DNA of 64,000 nt from Elusimicrobiota bacterium (GCA_026388095.1 JAPLKL010000014.1:1-64000), one strand, 5' to 3'. Shown: positions 9,085 through 17,719, counted from the first letter of the stretch. A program made the numbers and translations. Notes: a model not told the origin generated them from the sequence alone.

Positions 9085-9992
9085 ACAGCCTGCTCAACCG
9101 GTATCTGGAATCCACCTCGAAGCGCGTCGAAGCGGTCCTCGACCGCCTGCTCAAGGCTAAGTCCGAAGAGCCCGAGTCCATCCGCAAGGCCATGCGCTAC
9201 TCGCTCTTCGCGGGCGGCAAGCGTCTGCGGCCGGGCCTGGTGGCGGCCGGCGCCGAGTGCTGCGGCGGCCGAGCCGTCCGGGTCCTCAAGCCGGGAGCCG
9301 CCCTGGAGATGATCCACACCTATGCCCTCATCCACGACGACCTCCCGGCCATGGACGACGACGACCTGCGCCGCGGCAAGCCCACCAGCCACAAGGTCTT
9401 CGGGGAAGCCCTGGCCATCCTCGCCGGCGACGGGCTTCTGACTTTGGCCTTCGAGACCGCGGCCGCCAACGCGCGCGAGTGCCGCCTGTCCGGTCCCGCG
9501 ACCGCCGAGCTGATCCGGGTCATCGCCGCGGGCGCGGGCACCTCGGGCATGGTGGGCGGCCAGGTCGCGGACCTGGGCGCCGAGAAGTGGCGCGGCCGCC
9601 TCTCGCGCCCGCGCGCCGCGCGCCTGCTCGAGTACATCCACCTGCACAAGACCGGCGCCCTCATCACGGCCAGCCTGGAGGCCGGGGCCATCCTGGCCAG
9701 GGCTTCCGCAGCCCAGCGCCGCGCCCTGCGCGCCTACGGCCGGGCCATCGGGCTCTCCTTCCAGGTCGCCGACGATATCCTCGACGTGGTCGGGGACAAG
9801 AAGAAATTGGGGAAAAAGGGCTCGGACGCGGCGAACCAGAAGCTCACCTACGTCTCGCTCCACGGGCTGGAGCGCGCCCGGGCCGAAGCCGCCAAATGGA
9901 CCCGCCGCGCCCACGCCGCCCTGCGCCCGTTCGGCCGGCGCGCCCGGGTCCTGCACGAGCTGGCCGACTATATCGTCACGAGGGATAGATGA
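9081..9992 (+). CDS. ispA: Polyprenyl diphosphate synthase (farnesyl/geranylgeranyl type)
   Basis: The enzyme condenses IPP with allylic diphosphates; in this operon the likely product is farnesyl diphosphate for squalene. The 303-residue product has the first aspartate-rich motif as DDLPAMD (the DDx4D form of bacterial short-chain synthases), GGKRLRPGL near the N-terminus and the second motif DDILD. It starts with GTG at 9081, overlapping the hpnG stop. The chain length, and hence the symbol, is inferred from the motif spacing and hopanoid context. A geranylgeranyl product is possible. Confidence 0.9.
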   Translation: MNSLLNRYLESTSKRVEAVLDRLLKAKSEEPESIRKAMRYSLFAGGKRLRPGLVAAGAECCGGRAVRVLKPGAALEMIHTYALIHDDLPAMDDDDLRRGKPTSHKVFGEALAILAGDGLLTLAFETAAANARECRLSGPATAELIRVIAAGAGTSGMVGGQVADLGAEKWRGRLSRPRAARLLEYIHLHKTGALITASLEAGAILARASAAQRRALRAYGRAIGLSFQVADDILDVVGDKKKLGKKGSDAANQKLTYVSLHGLERARAEAAKWTRRAHAALRPFGRRARVLHELADYIVTRDR

Positions 9993-11883
9993 CCATGGAA
10001 CTGCTGCCCCGCATCCAGGACCCCGCGGACCTGCGCAAGCTCAAGCCGGAACAGCTGCCCCAGGTCTGCGACGAGCTGCGCGAGACCATCATCGACACCA
10101 TCTCCAAGAGCGGCGGTCACCTGGGCTCTAGCCTGGGGGCCACGGAGATCATCACGGCCCTGCACTACGTCTTCCAGACCCCGCGCGACAAGGTCATCTT
10201 CGACACCGGCCACCAGAGCTACAGCCACAAGCTCCTGACCGGCCGCCGGGAGAAGTTCGCCGGCATCCGGCAGTTCGGCGGCATCTCGGGGTTCCCCAAG
10301 CGCTCCGAATCCGAGTACGACGTCTTCGGCACGGGACACGCCTCCACCGCCATCTCCGCGGCCCTGGGCGTGGCGTCCGCGCGCGACCTCAAGGGCGAGG
10401 ACTTCAAGGTGGTGGCCTTGGTCGCCGACGGCTGCATGACCGGAGGCGAGGCCTACGAAGGCCTGCAGAACGCCGGCATGCTGCAGTCGGACCTGCTCGT
10501 CATCCTCAACGACAACCAGATGTTCATCTCTAAGCGCGTGGGGGCCTGGGGCACCTTCCTGACCAAGCTCCTGACGCTGGGCGCGGTGCGCGGCGCCGAG
10601 GACTCGGTCAAGAAGTTCCTGGCGCGCTTCCAGTTCTGGGGCTCCAGCATCCTGCGCGTGGCCAAGCGCGCGCGGGTCCTGCTCTTCCCGGGCATGCTCT
10701 TCGAGGAGATGGGCTTCGCCTACTTCGGCCCGGTCGACGGCCACGACGTGGTCCAGCTCGTCGAGGTCCTGCGCCACGTCAGGACCCTGCGCGGGCCGGT
10801 GCTGCTGCACTGCGTCACGAAGAAGGGCAAGGGCTACCCGTACGCGGAGAACGACGCCACCGCCTTCCACGGTCCCAGCCGCTTCGACGTGAGCACGGGG
10901 CACTTCCTCAAGAACCCCACGCCCAAGGCACCCCCGCCCAGCTACACCGCGGTCTTCGGCAAGGCGGTCGTGGAGGAGGCCCGGCGCGACCCGCGCGTGA
11001 CGGCGATCACCGCGGCCATGCCCGAGGGCACGGGCCTCGACGAATTCCGCGAGGAGTTCCCACGCCGCTTCTACGACGTGGGCATCGCCGAGGCGCACGC
11101 GGTCACCTTCGCGGCGGGCCTGGCGGCCGAAGGCTACCGGCCGGTGGTCGCCCTCTACTCCAGCTTCCTTCAGCGCGGTTTCGACCAGGTGGCGCACGAC
11201 GTCTGCCTGCAGAACCTGCCGGTGACCTTCGCCATCGACCGCGGCGGCCTGGTGGGCGAGGACGGCCCCACGCATCACGGGGTCTTCGACCTGGGCTTCC
11301 TGCGCCTGCTGCCCAACATCACGGTGATGGCGCCGGCGGACGAGAACGAGCTGCAGCACATGCTGCGCACCGCGCTGTCCTTGGGCACGCCGGCCGCGCT
11401 GCGCTACCCCCGAGGCCTGGGGGAGGGAGTGGCCATGGACCCGGAGCCCCAGCCCCTGCCCGTGGGCAAGGGCGTGCGTCTCAAGGACGGCTCGGCCGTG
11501 ACCATCCTGGCCATCGGCGACCGCGTGCACCCCGCTCTGGCGGCCGCGCATCTGCTCGACGACCAGGGACTCTCCACGGGCGTCATCAACATGCGCTTCG
11601 TCAAGCCCCTCGACGCGGAGCTCGTGCGCCAGGCCGCGGCCGCCACGCCGCGTCTGGTCACGGTGGAGGACAACGCCCTGCCGGGCGGCTTCGGCCCCTG
11701 GAGTCCTCGCCGGCGCAGGTCCTGCGCCTGGGGATCCCGGACCACTGGGTGGAACACGGCTCCCTGGACAAGCTCTACGACCTGACGGGGATCTCATCCA
11801 AGAAAATCGCGCAGCGCGTCGCCGAGTGGCTGGGGCACAAGCCCCGCCCGGCCGGAGAGCCGGCCGGCGCAAGAAATGCCTGA
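9989..11883 (+). CDS. dxs: 1-deoxy-D-xylulose-5-phosphate synthase, frameshifted near C-terminus
   Basis: DXS makes DXP from pyruvate and glyceraldehyde 3-phosphate with thiamine diphosphate, the entry to the MEP isoprenoid pathway. It has DTGHQSYSHKLLTGRR, SGFPKRSESEYDVFGTGHAS, a cofactor motif VADGCMTGGEA...NDN (the usual GDG is ADG) and GIAEAHAVTFAAGLA with DGPTHHG. The zero frame ends at 11785 with a nonsense tail after GGFGP. In the next frame, from 11701, the expected end LRLGIPDHWVEHGSLDKLYDL runs on to a stop at 11883. One missing base in the C run at 11696-11699 explains this and would restore about 631 residues, the usual DXS length. Either sequencing error or a real mutation is possible. 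Confidence 0.9.
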
Positions 11884-11896
11884 GAGGTATCCGCCT

Positions 11897-12217
11897 ATGA
11901 TCACTGACGAGACCAAGACTTTGACCGAAGAAGAGTTCGCGGTGCTGACCGAGGACCAGCAGGCCGAGGCCCCGGTCGCGCCTCCCGCGGAGGAGACCGA
12001 CCCCGAGAAGCTGAAGAAGATCGCGCGCAAGCCGCCCAAGGAAGGGCCGTGCAAGCGCTGCGGCCAGGACCGGCCCCTCAACCGCCTGATGCTGTGCTAC
12101 CCTTGCTGGGTCAAGACCGAGCTCGAGAAGACCGGCTGGAGGGAAGGCATGCCCCACCCGGACTGGTGCCACTGCGAGGGCATCAAGGACCACCAGCGCA
12201 AGTCCGACGGGAACTGA
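11897..12217 (+). CDS. Small acidic protein with zinc-ribbon-like cysteines
   Basis: The 106-residue product has a Glu-rich N-terminal half and a C-terminal half containing CKRCGQ, CYPCW and WCHCEG, a Cys arrangement that suggests a bound zinc. I do not recognise a family. I chose ATG 11897 because GAGAGG lies 9 bases upstream; an in-frame ATG at 11876 overlapping the dxs stop would add 7 residues. It closes the hopanoid operon and is followed by a strong hairpin. It may be unrelated to hopanoids and simply cotranscribed. Confidence 0.75.
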   Translation: MITDETKTLTEEEFAVLTEDQQAEAPVAPPAEETDPEKLKKIARKPPKEGPCKRCGQDRPLNRLMLCYPCWVKTELEKTGWREGMPHPDWCHCEGIKDHQRKSDGN

Positions 12218-12264
12218 AAGGCCTTTGTGAGGGGCGCCCGCAAAGAGGAATAGCGCGGGCGCGA

Positions 12265-12287
12265 CTGCCGGCGCGAAGCGCCGGCAG
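12265..12287. terminator. Hairpin terminator between convergent genes
   Basis: A perfect 10-bp stem CTGCCGGCGC/GCGCCGGCAG with a GAA loop lies between the end of the hopanoid operon and the oligoribonuclease stop. On the plus strand it is followed by a short T-rich stretch (TTCTATTT). It probably serves both directions. Confidence 0.75.
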
Positions 12288-12289
12288 TT

Positions 12290-12829
12290 CTATTTAAAGA
12301 CCATCTTGCGGTAGTGCGCCAACTCCGCGATGGACTCGCGCACGTCGGCCAGGGCCTCGTGCTGCTTGGCCTTGTCGTACGCGCAGGACTTGCCCAGATA
12401 CCACCGCTGCGCCAGCTCCTTGACCGTGCTGACGTCGATGGAGCGGTAGTGGAAGAAGTCATGCAGCAGCGGCATGTAGCGCACCAGGAAGCGGCGGTCC
12501 TGGCCGATGGTGTTGCCGCACAGCAGGGACTTGCCGGGCCGGCACCACCGGACCAAGAACTCCAGGGTCCGCGCCTGCGCGTCGGCCACGGTGACTGTGG
12601 ACCGGCGCACGCGCTCGGTCAGGCCGGACTGGCCGTGGTGCTCCACGCACCAGGGGTCCATGCCGGCCAGGACCTCGTCCGGTTGGTGGATGGCCAGGCA
12701 GGGGCCCTCGGCCAGCTCGCGCAGATCGCTGTCCGTGACGATGGTGGCGATCTCGAGGATGGTGTCCTTTTCGGGATACAGGCCCGTCATTTCCAGATCG
12801 AGCCAGACCAGGTTCTTTTCGCTGACCAT
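12290..12829 (-). CDS. orn: Oligoribonuclease
   Basis: Orn degrades 2-5 nucleotide RNAs (and pGpG) in the cytosol. The 179-residue product is the normal family length and carries the DEDDh exonuclease motifs: WLDLEMTGL (Asp-Glu of Exo I), GNTIGQDRRFL (Exo II) and the C-terminal YDKAKQHEALADVRESI with the Exo III His and Asp. I chose the ATG at 12829 (MVSEKNLVWLDLEMTG), which matches the family start. A longer frame to 12910 adds an unrelated N-terminus. A TATCCT box lies 7 bases before the start. Confidence 0.95.
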   Translation of the reverse strand: MVSEKNLVWLDLEMTGLYPEKDTILEIATIVTDSDLRELAEGPCLAIHQPDEVLAGMDPWCVEHHGQSGLTERVRRSTVTVADAQARTLEFLVRWCRPGKSLLCGNTIGQDRRFLVRYMPLLHDFFHYRSIDVSTVKELAQRWYLGKSCAYDKAKQHEALADVRESIAELAHYRKMVFK

Positions 12830-12836
12830 ATTGTCG

Positions 12837-12842
12837 AGGATA
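12837..12842 (-). promoter_or_regulatory. Possible -10 box (TATCCT), leaderless-type, for orn
   Basis: TATCCT on the minus strand ends 7 bases before the orn ATG, the same spacing as at several other genes in the window. It is weaker than the TATAAT examples. Confidence 0.35.
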
Positions 12843-12925
12843 ACGGCCGAGGCATGATAGCAAATCTGTGCGTGAGCGCGGCCGCCCTCAGGGATCGCGT
12901 TGGCTGTCATGTGACTTAAATCACC

Positions 12926-12955
12926 TTGACACCGGTTTTGGGCTTCTGTTAGACT
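12926..12955 (+). promoter_or_regulatory. Sigma-70-type promoter of the LPP20/LpoB operon
   Basis: TTGACA at 12926-12931 and TAGACT at 12950-12955 are 18 bases apart. A leader of about 50 bases follows, with AGGAGG-like sequence before the ATG at 13011. Unlike many genes here, this one has a -35 consensus and a normal leader. Confidence 0.75.
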
Positions 12956-13010
12956 AGCTACGCAGGTACGCCGACCCGTTTACGGCAAACCAATGAGGAG
13001 GACTCAGGAA

Positions 13011-13586
13011 ATGCAACGACTCGCAAAGTTGAGTGTTCTCGTCGCCGCCGCAGCCGTGAGCGTGGTGGTCGGCTGCTCCGCCCCGCAGAAAGCCAGCCCT
13101 ATCGCCAGCAACGCGCCGGAATGGGTCAATAAGGGCTCCGGAGCCTTCAAGGACGCGCAGGGCGCCGCCGTGTTCTACGGCGTGGGCATCGCCCAGGGCA
13201 TCCGCAACCGCGCCCTGCAGGTGACGGCCGCCGATGACCGCGGCCGCGCCGAGATCGCCAAGATCATGAACAGCTACGTCGTGGTCCTGACCAAGGACTA
13301 CATGGCCTCCGTCACGGCCGGCGACATGAGCAAGTCCAGCGAAGAGCAGATGGTCAGTTCGACCATGAAGAACTTCGCCAAGTTCACCCTGCACGGCGCC
13401 ATGCCGGTGGACCACTGGAAGGACCCGACGGACGGCACGCTCTTCGCCCTCATCAAGCTCGACATGGGCGCGGTCAAGAAGAGCCTCGATGAGTCCAAGG
13501 AGCTGGATTCCAAGATGCGTGACTACGTCAAGGCCAACGCGGAGAAGGCTTTCGACGAGCTCGCGGCTGAGGAAGCCAAGCACTAA
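13011..13586 (+). CDS. LPP20-family lipoprotein
   Basis: The 191-residue product has a lipoprotein signal peptide with lipobox VVGC (Cys22), so it is probably anchored in the outer membrane. The segment PEWVNKGSGAFKDAQGAAVFYGVG, followed by a conserved NRALQVTAADDRGRAEIAKIM helix, matches the LPP20 family, which includes Vibrio FlgP and Helicobacter LPP20. I chose ATG 13011 with AGGAGG about 9 bases upstream over the in-frame ATG at 12993 that overlaps that site. It is the first gene of a four-gene envelope operon. Its specific role is unknown. Confidence 0.85.
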   Translation: MQRLAKLSVLVAAAAVSVVVGCSAPQKASPIASNAPEWVNKGSGAFKDAQGAAVFYGVGIAQGIRNRALQVTAADDRGRAEIAKIMNSYVVVLTKDYMASVTAGDMSKSSEEQMVSSTMKNFAKFTLHGAMPVDHWKDPTDGTLFALIKLDMGAVKKSLDESKELDSKMRDYVKANAEKAFDELAAEEAKH

Positions 13587-13612
13587 GCCGGCCCGGCGTT
13601 AGAGGACCGGTC

Positions 13613-13646
13613 CCCAGCGGCAGGCGCATCGCCGCCTGCCGCTGGG
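13613..13646 (+). terminator. Strong intercistronic hairpin without T-run
   Basis: A 14-bp perfect stem (CCCAGCGGCAGGCG with its complement) closes a CATCGC loop between the LPP20 gene and the LpoB-like gene. No T tract follows, so it may be a partial terminator or an mRNA-stabilising hairpin that keeps the upstream lipoprotein message more abundant. Confidence 0.55.
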
Positions 13647-13673
13647 AGCTATCCGACACCTGAAGGAGAGACC

Positions 13674-14279
13674 ATGTTCAAATCCCTGCTACCCGTCTGT
13701 ATCGCCGTCCTGTTGTTCCCGGTCCTGGCCGGCTGCGCCGCGACCGAGGTCAAGCGCATGGACGTGGCCGAGGTCAAGGACCTCAGCGGCCGCTGGAACG
13801 ACACCGACTCCCGCCTGGTCGCCGAAGAGATGATCAAGGACTGCCTCTCCCGCCCCTGGCTGGCCACCGCCACCTCGTTCAAGGGCAAGAACCCCACCGT
13901 CATCGTGGGCACCGTGCGCAACCAGAGCAGCGAGCATATCGCCACCGACACGTTCACAGAGGACCTGCAACGCGAGCTCATCAACTCGGGCAAGGTCGAG
14001 TTCGTGGCGAGCAAGGGTGAGCGCGGCGACGTCCGCGACGAGCGCCTCGACCAGGACACCAACTCATCCGAGGAGACCCGCAAGGAGCACGGCCAGGAGC
14101 TCGGCGCCGACTTCATGCTCAGCGGCATCATCAGCACCATCACGGACCAGGAAGGCGGCCAGTCGGTGGTGCTCTACCAGACCAACCTCAAGCTGCTCAA
14201 TATGAAGAGCAACCAGATCGCCTGGAACGGCCAGAAGAAAATCAAGAAGTACGTCAAGCGCGCCAAGGCCTCTTGGTAA
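13674..14279 (+). CDS. LpoB-like lipoprotein (penicillin-binding protein activator family)
   Basis: The 201-residue product has a lipobox VLAGC (Cys21). The mature part starts with DLSGRWNDTDSRLVAEEMIKDCLS, the signature of the LpoB/YcfM family. In E. coli, LpoB reaches from the outer membrane through the peptidoglycan to activate PBP1b. The C-terminal ELGADFMLSGIIST block fits the same CsgG/TolB-N-like fold. An RBS-like GAAGGAGAG lies just upstream. It stands between LPP20 and COG3014 lipoproteins, a combination that suggests an outer-membrane complex. An actual PBP partner is not shown by the sequence. Confidence 0.85.
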   Translation: MFKSLLPVCIAVLLFPVLAGCAATEVKRMDVAEVKDLSGRWNDTDSRLVAEEMIKDCLSRPWLATATSFKGKNPTVIVGTVRNQSSEHIATDTFTEDLQRELINSGKVEFVASKGERGDVRDERLDQDTNSSEETRKEHGQELGADFMLSGIISTITDQEGGQSVVLYQTNLKLLNMKSNQIAWNGQKKIKKYVKRAKASW

Positions 14280-14315
14280 GCCGGTGACCGTCAGCTGCCG
14301 CCGTCCGGAGAGAAC

Positions 14316-15740
14316 ATGCTAAGGATTCCCTCATACATCCCCATCCGGACGGCGGCGGCCGCCGTGTTGCTGTGCGCCGTGGTCGGCTGCCAGTCCGGGC
14401 CGTCCGGCTCGTACAAGAAGAAGATCAACACCGACTTGGCGGCGCAGAACTACGCCCAGGCCGAGATGGACGTCGAAAAAGCCAAAGAGGGCGAATACGG
14501 CAAGAAGAACATGGTGCTGTTCTACCTCGACAAGGGCACGGTCCTGCACCACGCAGGCAAGTACGCGGAAAGCGACAGCGCCTTCGACCAGGCCGAGCAG
14601 CGCATGGTGGAGCTCTACACCAAGAGCATCACCAAGGCCGCGGGCATGCTGGTCCTCAACGACGGCACCGCGGACTACGCGGGCGAGCCCTTCGAGCGCG
14701 CGATGACCAACGTGTACCGGGCCTTCAACTGGCTCTTCCAGGGCAAGCTCGACGAGGCCCTGGTCGAGGCGCGCAAGGCGGGCATCTTCCTCGACGAGCT
14801 CAACCGCACGTTGGAGGGCAAGGCCAAGTACAAGGACGACGCCTTCGCCCAGTACCTCGCGGCCCTGCTCTACGCCGACGCGGGCAAGATGGACGACGCC
14901 CGCATCTCCATGGATAGGGCCATGGACGCCTACGGCTGGTACCAGTCCTCCTACGGCTCGGCCAAGCCGCACTTCGAATTCCCCAAGGAGGACAAGAAAG
15001 CCCAGCGCGGCGAGCTGGTCTTCGTGCACTTCAACGGCGCGGCGCCGATCAAGGTGTCCAAGACCTTCCAGGTCGCCTGGGGCAACGCCGTCGCCATCGC
15101 CAAGGAGAACGACACCGAAGCCCAGGGCGCGCAGTTCTCCAACGGCCTGCGCGCGGGCATCACGGGCAACTCCATCACGGTGTCCTATCCCGAGTATGTG
15201 GCCCAGCCGTTCCGTACCAAGGGCTCCGAGGTCTCGGTCGACGGCGGCGAGGCCCTCCCGGCCACGCTGATGGAGGACATCCAGGCCATCGCCACCAAGA
15301 CCCTGCAGGACCGCATGGCCATCATCCGGACCCGGGCCATCGCGCGGGCCACGGTGAAATACGTCCTGGCCGAGGTGGCGTCCCGGGCCGCGGCCAAGGG
15401 CTGCGACCAGATCGGCGGGTTCGGCGCCATCGCCTGCAAGGCCTTGGCCCGCGGCGCGGCCCACGGCATCGCCGCGGCCAGCGAGGTCGCGGACACCCGC
15501 TGCTGGGGCACCTTGCCCGCCGAGATCCGCATGGCGCGCCTGAAGCTGCCCGTGGGCAAGCACACGGTCTCGGTCAACTTCAAGGACGCCGCCGGCAACG
15601 TCGTCGGCACGCATGTCTTCAATGATGTGGACATCGCCAAAGGAAAGCGGACTTATCTGAGTTATCGCACCGCTGACGCGGTGGAGCCGGGGCAGCCGGC
15701 CGCCGGGTCTCAGGCGGCGAAATCGGGGGTCAAAAGATGA
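14316..15740 (+). CDS. COG3014-type lipoprotein with TPR-like N-terminus
   Basis: The 474-residue product has a lipoprotein signal (lipobox AVVGC, Cys25). The first half contains helical, TPR-like units such as FYLDKGTVLHHAGKYAESDSAFDQAEQ and NWLFQGKLDEALVEARKAG. The second half is beta-rich with a hydrophobic AAAKGCDQIGGFGAIACKAL segment. This matches an uncharacterised lipoprotein family (COG3014) that occurs beside LpoB and LPP20 genes in other bacteria. GGAGAG precedes the ATG. The stop overlaps the next start (ATGA). The function is unknown; the context points to an envelope assembly. Confidence 0.8.
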   Translation: MLRIPSYIPIRTAAAAVLLCAVVGCQSGPSGSYKKKINTDLAAQNYAQAEMDVEKAKEGEYGKKNMVLFYLDKGTVLHHAGKYAESDSAFDQAEQRMVELYTKSITKAAGMLVLNDGTADYAGEPFERAMTNVYRAFNWLFQGKLDEALVEARKAGIFLDELNRTLEGKAKYKDDAFAQYLAALLYADAGKMDDARISMDRAMDAYGWYQSSYGSAKPHFEFPKEDKKAQRGELVFVHFNGAAPIKVSKTFQVAWGNAVAIAKENDTEAQGAQFSNGLRAGITGNSITVSYPEYVAQPFRTKGSEVSVDGGEALPATLMEDIQAIATKTLQDRMAIIRTRAIARATVKYVLAEVASRAAAKGCDQIGGFGAIACKALARGAAHGIAAASEVADTRCWGTLPAEIRMARLKLPVGKHTVSVNFKDAAGNVVGTHVFNDVDIAKGKRTYLSYRTADAVEPGQPAAGSQAAKSGVKR

Positions 15741-16771
15741 AGAAGACACTGCTAATCCTCATGTCGCTGGCCTGCGCCTGCGCGAGCCCGACTCCGGCCA
15801 AGGCCAATCCCCGGAATCCGAAGCCGGAGTGGGTGGACGGCTCCAGCATGGAGTACTCCCGGGACAAGTACCTGACCGGAGTCGGCAGCGCCGACGACCG
15901 GGCCACGGCGCAGGAGCGCGCCCGCGGGGAGATATCCAAGATCTTCTCCTCGCAGATCACGGTCAACACGGCCTCGCTGGCGGCCGAATCCACCGTGCAG
16001 GTCACGGGCAAGAAGGACCAGAACTCCTTCTCGCAATCGGTCTCCAACAGCGTGGAGAACGTGTCCAAGAAGGTCTTGGAGGGCGTGGAGATCCCGGAGA
16101 CCTGGCAGGACGACGCTTCGCGGGTCTATTACGCCCTGGCGGTGCTGGATAAGTCCAAGTCCGTATCCGCCATCACGGACAAGATCGCGGACTTCGACGC
16201 CCAGGTCAAGCAGTGGTACGCGCAGATGGTCCAAGCCACGGACAAGCTGCTCAAGGTCAAGGCCGGGATGAAGCTCCTGGCCCTGTTCAAGGCCCGCAAG
16301 GGCCTGGAGAGCGACCTGCGCATCCTCGACGGCAAGGGCATGCCCAATCCGGTGGACGAGGCGGCGGTGCGCGCCGCGGCCGCCAAGACCCTCTCCGAGC
16401 TGGACGTGGCCATCGACGTCTCGGGCACCAAGTCCCGCGAGGTGGAGACGGGCGTGGTCAAGGCCTTGAACGGCTTCGGCCTGCAGGCCACGGCCGGCGC
16501 CCCGCAGGGCGCGGTGGACATTCTGGTCACGGGCGAGGCTGAGACCAACCCGGTGGAGGGCACGGACGTGCGCTGGAAGTTCGCGCGCTCCTACGTGACC
16601 GTGAGCCTCAAGGACGGCCGCACCAACAAGGTCTTCCTGCAGTTCGACGTGGCCGAGAAGGGCTCCTCAGGCGACTACAACACCGCGGCGCGCAGGAGCC
16701 TCGCCAACCTCTCCAAGAAGGTGGCGTCGGCTATCAACGACGGCATCACCGAGTATTTCGAGAACCAGTAA
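15737..16771 (+). CDS. Second LPP20-family exported protein
   Basis: The 344-residue product has a signal peptide with cysteines (MSLACACAS) that could be a lipobox or a normal cleavage site after AKA. The mature N-terminus NPKPEWVDGSSMEYSRDKYLTGVGSADDRATAQERARGEI is the LPP20 pattern, and a C-terminal domain (about 210-344) resembles the partner domain seen in longer family members. It is translationally coupled to the COG3014 gene and ends the operon before a strong terminator. Having two LPP20 proteins in one operon suggests a hetero-oligomeric ring or layer, which is inference. Confidence 0.82.
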   Translation: MKKTLLILMSLACACASPTPAKANPRNPKPEWVDGSSMEYSRDKYLTGVGSADDRATAQERARGEISKIFSSQITVNTASLAAESTVQVTGKKDQNSFSQSVSNSVENVSKKVLEGVEIPETWQDDASRVYYALAVLDKSKSVSAITDKIADFDAQVKQWYAQMVQATDKLLKVKAGMKLLALFKARKGLESDLRILDGKGMPNPVDEAAVRAAAAKTLSELDVAIDVSGTKSREVETGVVKALNGFGLQATAGAPQGAVDILVTGEAETNPVEGTDVRWKFARSYVTVSLKDGRTNKVFLQFDVAEKGSSGDYNTAARRSLANLSKKVASAINDGITEYFENQ

Positions 16772-16780
16772 GCTCCGACA

Positions 16781-16821
16781 AAGAAGCCCCGCTCGCCGCA
16801 TGGAGCGGGGCTTCTTGTTTT
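16781..16821. terminator. Bidirectional rho-independent terminator
   Basis: A 14-bp perfect stem AAGAAGCCCCGCTC/GAGCGGGGCTTCTT with an 8-base loop is followed by GTTTTAT on the plus strand and preceded by AAAG-type sequence for the minus strand. It separates the lipoprotein operon from the convergent endonuclease gene. Confidence 0.9.
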
Positions 16822-17719
16822 ATCGGGAGCCATCCCAGCGGGAGGCACGCTGGAAGGCGTCGACGCCGACGCGGTCGGCCAGGGATGGGTCGTCTGTGAA
16901 GGGGTTGCGGTTGCCCTGGAATCGCTCGATGAGATCGTTGCGCCGCATCTCGTCCGGGCCGGGCGGGAAGCTCCGGTTCCAGGACAGGAGCAGCTCCAGC
17001 TTCTGGTTCCAGAAGGCGGGGTTGAACCCACCGTTGGAGATGTTCTGGTCGCAGTACCGGGTGTAGAAGTAGAGCAGGGCCCGGGCGACCCGGCCCTTGG
17101 CCGCGTCCGGCGGTTCGAAGACGCCCTGCCCGGACTTGGCGCCGCCGTCGTTGTGGTACTCGCCCTGCCCCTGGACCACGCCGAAGGGCATGCTGCCCCG
17201 CATCCCGTTGGGATGGATGAAGGTGGCCAGCAGATGGTGCAGGTCGGACTTCATGGGCAGGCGCTTGGAGAAGAAGGACTGCGGCCAGGTGTGCTCCACG
17301 TTCATGCCCTGGCTGTCCACGAAGGCGTCGCCGTTCTGGTCGCCGCTCTCCCGGTAGTCGGAGCCTTCCGCGCTGGTCCCGGCCACGAAGACGCCCGAAT
17401 AGGCGTCGATCACGCCGCGCCGGCCCCCGCGCTCGACGTTGTCCGCGGTGGAGAACATGTAGTGGGAGGCCTCTTGATATTCGTGCTGGCGGTAGCCGCG
17501 GCCGGAGCTCTCGTGCAGCGAGGCGAGGAGTTGGGCTCCGGATCCGGCCGCCGCGGCGGGAGCGGCGACCGCGGCCCGGACCGCGGGGACCTCGACGGCA
17601 GGCGCGCCGCCCGAGAGACGGCGCAGGGAGTCGAGCGCGGCGTCGTCCTGCTGGGCGCCGCAGAGCGCGGCGGAGAAAGGCAGGACCAGGGCCAGGGCCA
17701 GGCGCCTGAGTTGGGGCAT
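16820..17719 (-). CDS. Secreted endonuclease I family nuclease
   Basis: The 299-residue product has a signal peptide (ALALVLPFSAALCGA) and an Ala/Pro-rich linker. The catalytic domain is of the EndA/NucM beta-beta-alpha-metal type: NVEHTWPQSFF (catalytic His), SDLHHLLATFIHPNGMRGSMPFG and the C-terminal NDLIERFQGNRNPFTDDPSLADRVG. It probably degrades extracellular or periplasmic DNA/RNA for nutrients or defence. The start is the ATG at 17719, with TATACT 6 bases upstream and no Shine-Dalgarno sequence, so leaderless expression is likely. Its stop lies inside the 3' edge of the preceding terminator. Confidence 0.92.
   Translation of the reverse strand: MPQLRRLALALVLPFSAALCGAQQDDAALDSLRRLSGGAPAVEVPAVRAAVAAPAAAAGSGAQLLASLHESSGRGYRQHEYQEASHYMFSTADNVERGGRRGVIDAYSGVFVAGTSAEGSDYRESGDQNGDAFVDSQGMNVEHTWPQSFFSKRLPMKSDLHHLLATFIHPNGMRGSMPFGVVQGQGEYHNDGGAKSGQGVFEPPDAAKGRVARALLYFYTRYCDQNISNGGFNPAFWNQKLELLLSWNRSFPPGPDEMRRNDLIERFQGNRNPFTDDPSLADRVGVDAFQRASRWDGSR

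Noticed and set aside
11690-11705. Programmed ribosomal frameshifting in dxs
   Set aside because: There is no slippery heptamer or stimulatory structure that I can see, and DXS is not known to use it. A plain indel in CCCC is simpler.
12830-12910. Longer start for oligoribonuclease
   Set aside because: Family members start at MVSEKNLVWLDLEMTG or very near; the extension matches nothing and would overlap the leaderless -10 box.
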